This document shows, piece by piece, positions 57,058 to 64,000 of a DNA stretch of 64,000 nt (the stretch's first letter is position 1; each line of letters begins with the position of its first letter). Location: the NCBI RefSeq assembly GCF_030503735.1, contig NZ_CP073096.1, forward strand, positions 62,001 through 126,000. Reading direction: 5' to 3'. The notes under the pieces were generated by a model. It made no database searches. It had not been told where the DNA came from and saw only the letters and a program-made list of their open reading frames with translations. Source of the stretch: Corynebacterium tuberculostearicum (GTDB taxonomy: Bacteria > Actinomycetota > Actinomycetes > Mycobacteriales > Mycobacteriaceae). The position numbers were made by a program, and so were the translations under genes.

Positions 57058-57822
57058 CTATGCAAGATTTCCCGGCGTGGGGATAACTTCTAGGGGTGAA
57101 ACGCCCCCACGTACGCTATTCATAGCCAGCTTCATGCGGTCCGCACGGTAGACGTACACCGCCAATTCCACCGGTTCGCCGGAGTGGTTGGATATTTCCA
57201 TCTGCAGGCGCCACAGCGGGGTGCCTGGGGCCACGCCGAGAGCCTCGGCATCCTCGGCGGTGGCTTCCTCCAGCGTGAGCTCGCGACGCACATTATCAAA
57301 GTCCACGCCGCATTCGCGCAGGCGCGCATGGATGGAGCCCGCATCGGCATCAAAGTCCAAAATGTGCTTGCCCACCACCATGGGAAAATACATGCGCTCT
57401 ACGGCGATGGGCTCGTCCTCGGTATAGCGCACTCGGTGGACAAAGACCACGTTTTGTTCTGGGGCCACGCGCAAAAAGCGGGTGATTTCTCGGGGCGCAC
57501 GGCGGCGCGCCAGCCACAGGGTGTGCTGCTGCGGGTTGACGTCGTATTCGCTCAACCAACTGGTAATTGAGTAAATGGATTCAAAATGCTCCGCCTGTGT
57601 GGAAGCTAGAATAGTCGAGCGCCGCCCGCGGCCGGAGGAAACAAGCCCTTTGGCGCGAAGAGCTGCAACCGCTTGGCGCACCGGCCCGCGGGAGGAGGAG
57701 AATTTCTCGCACAAATCGGCCTCGCTGGGCAAGAAATCTCCTGGTTGCAGCACGCCAGAGCTGATCTGTTCTCGCAGGTAATCAGCGATCTTTCTATGCT
57801 GCTGTTTATCGCGTGGGCTCAT
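57058..57822 (-). CDS. GntR-family (HutC-type) regulator of the ABC importer operon
   Basis: A 254-residue regulator. The N-terminal winged helix has IADYLREQISSGVLQPGDFL and VRQAVAALRAKGLVSSGRGR. The C-terminal UTRA effector domain includes EDEPIAVERMYFPM and LWRLQMEISNHSGEPVE. It is the first gene of the minus-strand unit gntR - binding protein - permeases - ATPase, so it most likely represses its own operon and responds to the transported solute or a product. Confidence 0.93.
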   Translation of the reverse strand: MSPRDKQQHRKIADYLREQISSGVLQPGDFLPSEADLCEKFSSSRGPVRQAVAALRAKGLVSSGRGRRSTILASTQAEHFESIYSITSWLSEYDVNPQQHTLWLARRRAPREITRFLRVAPEQNVVFVHRVRYTEDEPIAVERMYFPMVVGKHILDFDADAGSIHARLRECGVDFDNVRRELTLEEATAEDAEALGVAPGTPLWRLQMEISNHSGEPVELAVYVYRADRMKLAMNSVRGGVSPLEVIPTPGNLA

Positions 57823-58022
57823 TCAACCTTTGTCCTTAGTCTCTCCGGGGCTTTTCGCAGCGGAGCGAAACACAATAATGCTATGCCATTTTTCTAAGGC
57901 GCGCTAATGTAACAGCGTCACTTAGAAACTACGCGCTATTCGGGCGAAAGGCACTACTTAAAAGACCACGCGCCGCTCTATCAGCGCTAGGTCGGTAGGG
58001 GATCGCGCTAGGCTAAGTTTTC
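57823..58022. promoter_or_regulatory. 200-bp divergent region upstream of gntR
   Basis: Non-coding region between gntR and a small membrane-protein gene. GTAACAGCGTCAC at 57909-57921 is an imperfect inverted repeat (one mismatch) and could be a GntR site, but the match is weak. No clear promoter pair was found. Confidence 0.35.
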
Positions 58023-58559
58023 GTGGATGAGAGCACCGAAACGATTGAAGTACGCGAAGCCGGTGGAACCGCGCGCCTGGGCAAGGCGGTGACGGTGGTT
58101 GTCATCATCGCCGTCGCGCTGCTGGTAATCGGTGGGGTGCTTATTTACTCGGCAGTGCAGGAGCCGGCTGGAACCCGCTTGCGTACCGTCTACCTCATTG
58201 CTGCCCTCATGCCCTTAGCCGGGGCCCTTTGCGCGATGTTGGCGTTGGTGGCCTCCGCGCGCCGCCAATCTCGTGCGCTGCTGCGCATTGGCGAGGAAAT
58301 TTCCTTGCCTTTGCAACGGGCTAGCTTTCCGGCCGCTGAGCTAGACCGCATGCAATTCTATTCGCTCGAGCCGGGCCAGAATTTCCTTGCCCTGATTCCG
58401 CGTGGGGTACGCGTTTCTACCTTGGACGAAGCGCAGCAGTATTCGGCGCGCCTGCCGGAGCAGGCGAACCTGGGGCCGCGGGAACTCGAGGGAAAACTCC
58501 GGGGACTGTTTCCCGAGGTGCCCATTGACCATCTAGGCCAAGTAAAAGCTGAGGACTAG
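58023..58559 (+). CDS. Two-helix membrane protein
   Basis: A 178-residue protein with a GTG start. Two membrane helices lie at about 22-45 and 55-80, with a cytoplasmic domain after them. The tail (LGPRELEGKLRGLFPEVPID) looks folded. Function unknown. It overlaps the convergent monooxygenase gene by 4 bases. Confidence 0.78.
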   Translation: MDESTETIEVREAGGTARLGKAVTVVVIIAVALLVIGGVLIYSAVQEPAGTRLRTVYLIAALMPLAGALCAMLALVASARRQSRALLRIGEEISLPLQRASFPAAELDRMQFYSLEPGQNFLALIPRGVRVSTLDEAQQYSARLPEQANLGPRELEGKLRGLFPEVPIDHLGQVKAED

Positions 58560-59575
58560 CTCGGGGTGCCAGCTACGCGTGCCGGATTAAGCTCCCAGCC
58601 TTGTGCCAGTAGCTGCATATTCTTGATTACTTCCTCATGCGAGCTAGATTGCAGTGAGACCATGAGCTCATCGGCTTGGGCATGCTTTTGGAAAGTATCG
58701 AGGTAATCTGCTACCTCATCGGCGGTGCCGACCGCAGAGTACTTCAACATATCTAGGATTTGCTGGCCTTGGTACGAACTGATGATTTGCTCGACCTGCT
58801 CATCAGTGAGGTGCTTGCCGCGGCCGGCAAAAGCCTTGACGCGGTTGAAACACACCCGCTCGTATTCTTCCTGTGCCTCCTGGGTGTTTTCAGCGGCGGT
58901 GACGTTGACACCGGCGATGACATAGGGCTTGCTAAAGCGCTCAGAAGGCTGGAAGTGCTCGCGGTAGTAAGTGGTAGCCTGCTCCAGATGCTGCGGCGCG
59001 AAGTGGGAAGCAAAGGCATACGGCAGACCGAGCTTTGCGGCTAGCGAAGCACCAAACATGGACGAGCCCAAGATATAGATCGGCACATTGGTATTGGCAC
59101 CAGGAATGGCGCTAACCCCTGGGATATAAGACTTGCCTGCGAGGTAGGAGTTAAGCCCCTTGACGTCCTCAGGGAAGCGCTCGGCGGAGTGGGCATCGCG
59201 GCGCAGAGCGCGGCCCAGGGTATTCATATCCGTGCCGGGGGCGCGGCCCACGCCCAGATCGATGCGCTCGGGGTACATCTCCTCCAAGGTGCCGAATTGC
59301 TCGGCGATGACATACGGGGAGTGGTTTGGCAGCATCACGCCACCAGAGCCTAAACGGATGCGCTCCGTCTTCGCGCCGATATGGGCGATGAGCACGGCCG
59401 GGGAAGAGGACATGATGGACTTCATATTGTGGTGCTCGGTATACCACATGCGGGAATACCCCAGCTTTTCTGCCTCCTGGGCCAATTGCACGGAGCGGGC
59501 AATGGACTGGGCCGGGGTCTCGCCCTCATAGATGGTGCAGAAGTCCAAGACGGAAAGATGCGCGCGTTCGGTCAC
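58556..59575 (-). CDS. Luciferase-like flavin-dependent monooxygenase
   Basis: A 339-residue LLM-class oxidoreductase with a TIM-barrel fold. Conserved parts are SVLDFCTIYEGETPAQS, YTEHHNMKSIMSSSPAV, RIRLGSGGVMLPNHSP and RIDLGVGRAPGTDMNTL. It uses reduced flavin and oxygen; the substrate is unknown. In C. glutamicum a similar gene lies next to brnQ and aecD, as it does here, which suggests a conserved sulfur or amino-acid context. Confidence 0.92.
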   Translation of the reverse strand: MTERAHLSVLDFCTIYEGETPAQSIARSVQLAQEAEKLGYSRMWYTEHHNMKSIMSSSPAVLIAHIGAKTERIRLGSGGVMLPNHSPYVIAEQFGTLEEMYPERIDLGVGRAPGTDMNTLGRALRRDAHSAERFPEDVKGLNSYLAGKSYIPGVSAIPGANTNVPIYILGSSMFGASLAAKLGLPYAFASHFAPQHLEQATTYYREHFQPSERFSKPYVIAGVNVTAAENTQEAQEEYERVCFNRVKAFAGRGKHLTDEQVEQIISSYQGQQILDMLKYSAVGTADEVADYLDTFQKHAQADELMVSLQSSSHEEVIKNMQLLAQGWELNPARVAGTPS

Positions 59576-59678
59576 GGGGAGGGCCTTCCTTCGTTTGATG
59601 CTCTTTAGGTTCTTCTATCTCAACGCTACGCGTTTCCACGCTATTTCGAGCAGGGTGTGGAAAGGCAGCGGCTAAAGA

Positions 59679-59703
59679 GAGGGGACGGCACAAAAATCCC
59701 CTC
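59679..59703. terminator. Hairpin after brnQ
   Basis: GAGGGGA (59679-59685) pairs with TCCCCTC (59697-59703) around an 11-nt loop, and CTAAAG/CTTTAG can extend it outside. It lies 63 bases after the brnQ stop, before the monooxygenase gene on the same strand. There is no clean T-run on the minus strand, so it may be only partly effective. Confidence 0.5.
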
Positions 59704-59765
59704 CGTCTCAGCGCTTTAGTGTAGCGGCGAGGAGAAGGAGGGGGATGCGCAGGCGGAAAGTAGGC

Positions 59766-61166
59766 CTAGGCCTCGGCCAGGGCGTCGGCTTCGGCGGATT
59801 CTTCCGCAGGCGGGTTCGCAGCGGCGTGCTTTTCGCCGGCCTTGGTGGCGATATCGATGACCAGGCCGATGACCGCAGCGATGGCGGTAGGAACAATCCA
59901 GCCCAGGTCCACGGATTGGCCGGGTGCCAGGCTCAAGAGGGGATCGAGTGCCTCGGTACCCCAGCCTTGGGTGGCGATGACAGATAGCGCCGACCACAGC
60001 ACAGAAATCCACAGTGCCAAGCGGTAGGTCCAGTAGAAGACCACGGATTTCTTAACCATCGGCTGGATCAGGGTGAGGGCGATCAGGGAGATGGCCGGCG
60101 GGTACAGGAAGGTGATGAATGGAACCGCAATGGAGAGCACTGTATCTAGGCCTTGGAAGGCAAAGAGGATGGACAGTGCGGTAAATAGGCAGGCCCAGAC
60201 GTGGTACTTCACCTTGGGTATCAGCATTTCAAAGAAGGCCGAAGTGGAGGTGATAAGACCCACGGCAGTGGTCATGCACGCCAGGATGACGATGGCAGAA
60301 AAGACGGCCTGGCCGATGGTGCCCATAGTGAGATTTGCGGCGTCGGCAAGCAGGGGTGCTCCCGACTCATAGGACTGGCCATTAGGGATAGTTTGTCCTA
60401 CCCAAGCCAGGCCCAGGTAGATGGCGGCCAGCAGCGCACCGGCAACGAGCGCGGCGGTGATGGTGCCGTTAACCAAGGACTTTTTGGTTTTAAAGCCCTT
60501 GGAGCGCAAAGAGCCGACAATCACGATAGAAAAGGCCAGGCCCGCAATCGCGTCCATCGTGTTATAGCCCTCGAAGAGGCCGGTGACCATGGGGGAAGAA
60601 GCATAATCCTCGGTGGGGACCTGAGGATCGCGCCCATTGCTGATGGAAGCCAAGGCGATAAGGATAATCAGCAGGCCTACCAGAGCTGGGGTGAGGAATT
60701 TACCCAGGGTATCGATGATGGTATTGGGGCGCCAAGCCAAAAACAGCGCGATAAGGAAGAAGACGATATTAAAGATGCCATTGGCCATGGTGCCTTCCCA
60801 ACCCAGCAGCGGGGTGATGGCGGTTTCCATGGAAACGGCGCCGGTGCGCGGCAGGGCGTAGAAAGCGCCAATGGCCAGGTAAGCCATCACGGAAAAGACT
60901 AGGCCAAAAAGCACGCCGCCGTTGGAACTTAGATCGCGCACGGAGCGGCCAGAAATGGCGACGGCAACAATGGCTAGGACCGGAAGGAGCACGCCGGCGG
61001 CGAGGAATCCGAGGACGGCGGGCCAAAAATTGGTGCCGGCCGATACGCCCACCATGGGTGGGAAGATGAGGTTGCCGGCGCCGAAGAACATCGAAAATAG
61101 CATCAGTGACGCGATCACGATGGTGGCGCCGGGCTTGGAGGTGCTTGACGCAACTGGGGTAGCCAT
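59766..61166 (-). CDS. brnQ: Branched-chain amino acid (and methionine) uptake carrier BrnQ
   Basis: Sodium-coupled carrier of the LIVCS family, 466 residues with about twelve helices. The N-terminal SLMLFSMFFGAGNLIFPPMVG is the family signature, and ALPRTGAVSMET is conserved. In C. glutamicum BrnQ takes up Ile, Leu and Val and also methionine. The gene is 201 bases downstream of aecD on the same strand. Confidence 0.95.
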   Translation of the reverse strand: MATPVASSTSKPGATIVIASLMLFSMFFGAGNLIFPPMVGVSAGTNFWPAVLGFLAAGVLLPVLAIVAVAISGRSVRDLSSNGGVLFGLVFSVMAYLAIGAFYALPRTGAVSMETAITPLLGWEGTMANGIFNIVFFLIALFLAWRPNTIIDTLGKFLTPALVGLLIILIALASISNGRDPQVPTEDYASSPMVTGLFEGYNTMDAIAGLAFSIVIVGSLRSKGFKTKKSLVNGTITAALVAGALLAAIYLGLAWVGQTIPNGQSYESGAPLLADAANLTMGTIGQAVFSAIVILACMTTAVGLITSTSAFFEMLIPKVKYHVWACLFTALSILFAFQGLDTVLSIAVPFITFLYPPAISLIALTLIQPMVKKSVVFYWTYRLALWISVLWSALSVIATQGWGTEALDPLLSLAPGQSVDLGWIVPTAIAAVIGLVIDIATKAGEKHAAANPPAEESAEADALAEA

Positions 61167-61367
61167 TGTGGCTCCTTAATTTTCCATGTACAGCTAGTAT
61201 GCGATGGGGCTCCCATTCCGCCGAGGGGTGGTGGCGGGGCGGGTGCGTCCTCGCGGTCCGAGATGGCGGGTCACGCCTGTTCGTGTAATGAGACATTACC
61301 GCCCACATGGTGAGAAATCAAAGCGTGGGGTGATGCAGGATACATGCCGTCCCCCTGCCGGTCCCGC
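61167..61367 (-). promoter_or_regulatory. aecD-brnQ intergenic region
   Basis: A 201-bp gap that probably contains a brnQ promoter. I see no strong hairpin or operator. The start of brnQ is preceded by AATTAAGGAG on the minus strand, a good ribosome site. Confidence 0.4.
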
Positions 61368-62498
61368 TTAGTCGAGCGCGGCGAAGGCGCGCTCTATGCG
61401 GTCAAGCGCCTCTTCCAAGATCTCGCGCGAAGTGGAGAAGTTTAACCGCGCATGACCTGGGCCACCGGTGCCAAAGGTATCGCCCTCATTGAGCGCGACT
61501 TTCGCGTTCTCCCGTAGCCACTTTGCCGGCTGCGGGTTGCCGCCAATGGCGGTATCGGCAAAGTCCAACCACAACAGGTACGTAGCCTCCGGCTTGCTGG
61601 TCTTCAGCCCGGGAATGCGCTTTGGCAGTTCTTCCACCAACCAATCACGGGTCTCGCGCAAGTAGGCCACTTCCTCATCGAGGAAGCTGCCGCACTCGCG
61701 GTAGGCGGTCTCTGCAGCCAATACGCCCAAGGTGCCCGTTCCGTCCTTGGCCACGCCAGTCAGCCCATTCCACGTCTGGGCATCGGCCGAATTGGAGAAG
61801 ATCATCTGCGCGCATTTCAGACCTGCAGTATTAAATGCCTTAGAGGTCGCGGTGACCGTAATGGTGCGCTCCGCGGCCGCCGCGCTAAGCGACGCCACCG
61901 GAATATGCCGCCCTTCATAGACCAACGGGGCATGGATTTCATCGGCCAAGATCCGCGCGTCATACTTCTCCGCCAGTTCGACCAGGCTGGTGAGGAACTC
62001 TTCATCCAAGACGCGGCCGAGTGGGTTATAGGGGTTGGCGAGCAGGATGGAGCCAGCGCCTTGTTTGAAGGCGCGCTCAATATCGTCGAGCTCCAGGCTA
62101 GTTTCGATCTTCTCGCGCCCTGCGGTACGCGGTAGCTCCAGCAGCGGTGGGTAGGAAGGCACCGGCACGATGACGGGGGAATCCTCGCGGGTGAAGTACT
62201 CCACTCCGAGCAGTAGGCCGCGCACCACATCGCCTATCCAGAAAATATGATCCGAGTTGGGGCGCCAGCCGTAGCGCTTGTCATAAAAATCAGCCACTGC
62301 CTCCCGCAGCCCCGAGGCCTTGGGGGCTGGGGTATAGCCGAAGGTTTCCTTATCCACTATATCCTCCAGCGCCTTCTTAATGGCGGGCGCAGTAGGGAAA
62401 TCGGACTCCGCAATCCACAGTGGCAACACGTCTTCTTCAAAGACGGTCCACTTGCGGGTTCCGCGGGCTTGCAACTCTTCTAGGCTAGGAAACTCCAT
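61368..62498 (-). CDS. aecD: MalY/PatB-type C-S lyase (cystathionine beta-lyase)
   Basis: PLP-dependent enzyme of 376 residues from the ATG at 62498 (MEFPSLEELQ); an ATG at 62510 adds four residues. The PLP lysine is in TVTATSKAFNTAGLK, and ILLANPYNPLGRV, LADEIHAPLVYEG and HARLNFSTS are typical of the MalY/PatB group. In C. glutamicum AecD cleaves cystathionine and S-aminoethylcysteine and lies beside brnQ, as here. Confidence 0.93.
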   Translation of the reverse strand: MEFPSLEELQARGTRKWTVFEEDVLPLWIAESDFPTAPAIKKALEDIVDKETFGYTPAPKASGLREAVADFYDKRYGWRPNSDHIFWIGDVVRGLLLGVEYFTREDSPVIVPVPSYPPLLELPRTAGREKIETSLELDDIERAFKQGAGSILLANPYNPLGRVLDEEFLTSLVELAEKYDARILADEIHAPLVYEGRHIPVASLSAAAAERTITVTATSKAFNTAGLKCAQMIFSNSADAQTWNGLTGVAKDGTGTLGVLAAETAYRECGSFLDEEVAYLRETRDWLVEELPKRIPGLKTSKPEATYLLWLDFADTAIGGNPQPAKWLRENAKVALNEGDTFGTGGPGHARLNFSTSREILEEALDRIERAFAALD

Positions 62499-62562
62499 GG
62501 GCACAACCATAACGCGAAGCCCGCGGCCACCCCACCGCTTCTATGCGCTTTTATTCATCTGG

Positions 62563-64000
62563 CTAATCTCCCTGGGCCGTTGCGGACTCGGAGCCGTGTG
62601 TCTCCTCTGCATTGTCGGCTTCGGAAGCAGAGCCGGAGACAAAGCCATATTTCTTCAAACGGCGGCGATCCGCAGCCGAGGTGGATTGGGTGAGTTTGAG
62701 CAGCTCGGCATAAATGCCGCCGGATTGGGCCAGCTCGGCCGGCGAGCCCATTTCATCGATGCGCCCGCGATCCAAGGTGATGATGGTATCTACGTCCGCG
62801 ATCGTGGACAGGCGGTGGGCAATAATCAGCGTGGTGCGGTCCTTCATTAGCTCATCTAGGCCGGCCTGCACGGCGCGCTCGGACTTGGTATCTAGCGCCG
62901 AGGTGGCCTCATCCAGCACCAAGATGGGAGCATCTTTGAGCATGGCGCGCGCGACGGAGACGCGCTGCTTCTGCCCGCCGGAAAGCTTGAGGCCGCGTTC
63001 ACCAATGACAGTGTCATAGCCATCCGGGAAGGCCTGGATGAACTCATGGGCATTGGCGCGCTTGGCGACGTCCACGATTTCTTCCTCCGTGGCACCCGGC
63101 TTTCCGTAGGCGATGTTCTCGCGAATGGTGCCGGAGAAAAGATAGGACTCCTGGAAGACCACGCCCACCGAGGCGCGCAGGCGCGAGGCGGTGAGATCGT
63201 CTACCCGGTGCCCCAGCACATCGAGGTGTCCAGCCGAGGGGTGGTACAGGCCCAACAGCAGGTTCACCAAGGTCGACTTGCCGCCGCCGGACTCACCCAC
63301 GAGCGCTACCTTGTGGCCCTCGGCGGCGGCGAAGGAAATATCCTCCACCACTGGCTTGCCTTCCTCGTAGGCAAAGGAGACGTGGTCAAAGGAAAATACC
63401 GGCGCGCCGGACCTGGGCTCGAGCGGCGGGATAGGAGTGAGATCCAGTTGCGGGGTATCGGAGCCGGTGGTGGCGACTACCAGCTCGCGCGAGGCGGTGG
63501 GTTCGAGGTCTTCTTCCATGACCTTGAAATAGTCTTTAGAGCCGGCGATCGCGCGCTGGGCAGAGTCGACGATCCAGCTCATCATGAACACCGGCTGCTT
63601 GGCCATGGCCACCATCTGCAACAACATGACCATGTCACCGAGGGTGAAGTGGCCCTCGAGCGTGCGCCAAAAGACCACCGCATAAATGCCCAAGAAGATT
63701 AATGCCATGGCAATCCCGCGGAAGGTATCCATCAAGTGCCACCAATTGGATTGCGGCTTGGTGGTATCAACCACGCTACGGTAGCGGCGAGCAAAATGGT
63801 CGAGCTCGCGGGTCTCGCTCACAAATGACTTGGCCACCTTGACCTGGCCGATGACCTCCGCAAAGCGGCCATTGGCTAAGTCGATATTTTCATTTTTGGT
63901 GGCCTCAAATTTCTGCCAGCGCTTCGAAGTCAGCGCCGTAAGCCACATATAGACGGGGAAGAGCAGAGCCAGCAAGATGGCCAGCGGCCAGTAATACCAC
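62563..64000 (-). CDS. ABC exporter, membrane-ATPase fusion (5' end outside the window)
   Basis: C-terminal 479 residues of an MsbA/MdlB-type exporter; the frame is open through base 64000, so the true start lies beyond it. The visible membrane part includes WYYWPLAILLALLFPVYMW and two later helices. The ATPase domain has GESGGGKSTLVN (Walker A), LKLSGGQKQRVSVA (signature), PILVLDEATSALD (Walker B) and IAHRLSTIADVD (H-loop). An acidic tail ends the protein. The substrate is unknown; the family covers lipids, peptides, siderophores and drugs. Confidence 0.93.
   Translation of the reverse strand, partial: WYYWPLAILLALLFPVYMWLTALTSKRWQKFEATKNENIDLANGRFAEVIGQVKVAKSFVSETRELDHFARRYRSVVDTTKPQSNWWHLMDTFRGIAMALIFLGIYAVVFWRTLEGHFTLGDMVMLLQMVAMAKQPVFMMSWIVDSAQRAIAGSKDYFKVMEEDLEPTASRELVVATTGSDTPQLDLTPIPPLEPRSGAPVFSFDHVSFAYEEGKPVVEDISFAAAEGHKVALVGESGGGKSTLVNLLLGLYHPSAGHLDVLGHRVDDLTASRLRASVGVVFQESYLFSGTIRENIAYGKPGATEEEIVDVAKRANAHEFIQAFPDGYDTVIGERGLKLSGGQKQRVSVARAMLKDAPILVLDEATSALDTKSERAVQAGLDELMKDRTTLIIAHRLSTIADVDTIITLDRGRIDEMGSPAELAQSGGIYAELLKLTQSTSAADRRRLKKYGFVSGSASEADNAEETHGSESATAQGD

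Overview
The window is a stretch of chromosome from a Corynebacterium (Mycobacteriales). The order ndk - rne/rng - rplU - rpmA - obg - proB - hydroxyacid dehydrogenase - proA - nadD - rsfS - gpgP - degV - comEA - comEC - holA - rpsT - lepA, and the later brnQ/aecD pair, is the order I know from corynebacterial genomes. The long disordered RNase E/G, the corynebacterial-type ArsR cysteines and the Spa-type pilus genes agree with this. The G+C content (about 60% by eye outside the pilus region) fits a human-associated species of the C. aurimucosum / striatum / tuberculostearicum kind, but the species is only a guess. I saw no tRNA, rRNA, CRISPR array, insertion sequence or phage.

Layout. 1-9.5 kb: housekeeping genes (ndk, a DnaQ-like exonuclease with BRCT, rne, rplU, rpmA) with a small arsenite-resistance unit (arsR divergent from acr3, perfect operator between them). 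9.5-21.4 kb: a more A/T-rich pilus island inserted between rpmA and obg. It holds a membrane protein and a winged-helix protein, then major pilin, sortase C, minor pilin, a ~2000-residue repeat-rich LPDTG protein and a second sortase C. 21.5-33.6 kb: GTPase Obg, proline synthesis (proB, proA) interrupted by two tandem D-2-hydroxyacid dehydrogenases, NAD synthesis, ribosome silencing, methylglucose-lipopolysaccharide synthesis, DegV, the ComEA/ComEC DNA-uptake pair and the clamp-loader delta subunit.

33.6-37.7 kb: an accessory block between holA and rpsT (ankyrin protein, LysE exporter, a probable type II restriction endonuclease with a Dam-type methylase, a TetR regulator). 37.8-41.8 kb: rpsT, a solitary PemK/MazF-like protein, lepA and a DUF222-HNH protein. 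41.9-50.5 kb: an M20 amidohydrolase, two tandem NarL-type two-component systems, a YeeE/YedE-TusA fusion and a 2',3'-cyclic phosphodiesterase. 50.5-57.8 kb (minus strand): a FUSC membrane protein and a gntR-led dipeptide-type ABC importer operon. 58-64 kb: small membrane protein, luciferase-like monooxygenase, BrnQ, AecD, and an ABC exporter cut by the window end.

The most unusual signal is not a gene. An 11-mer, GCTTKCCGACG (K = T or G), occurs at least 15 times on both strands, far above chance, and I found none in the pilus island. Perfect DnaA-box 9-mers also occur in two pairs, at the degV/comEA junction and upstream of the M20 gene.
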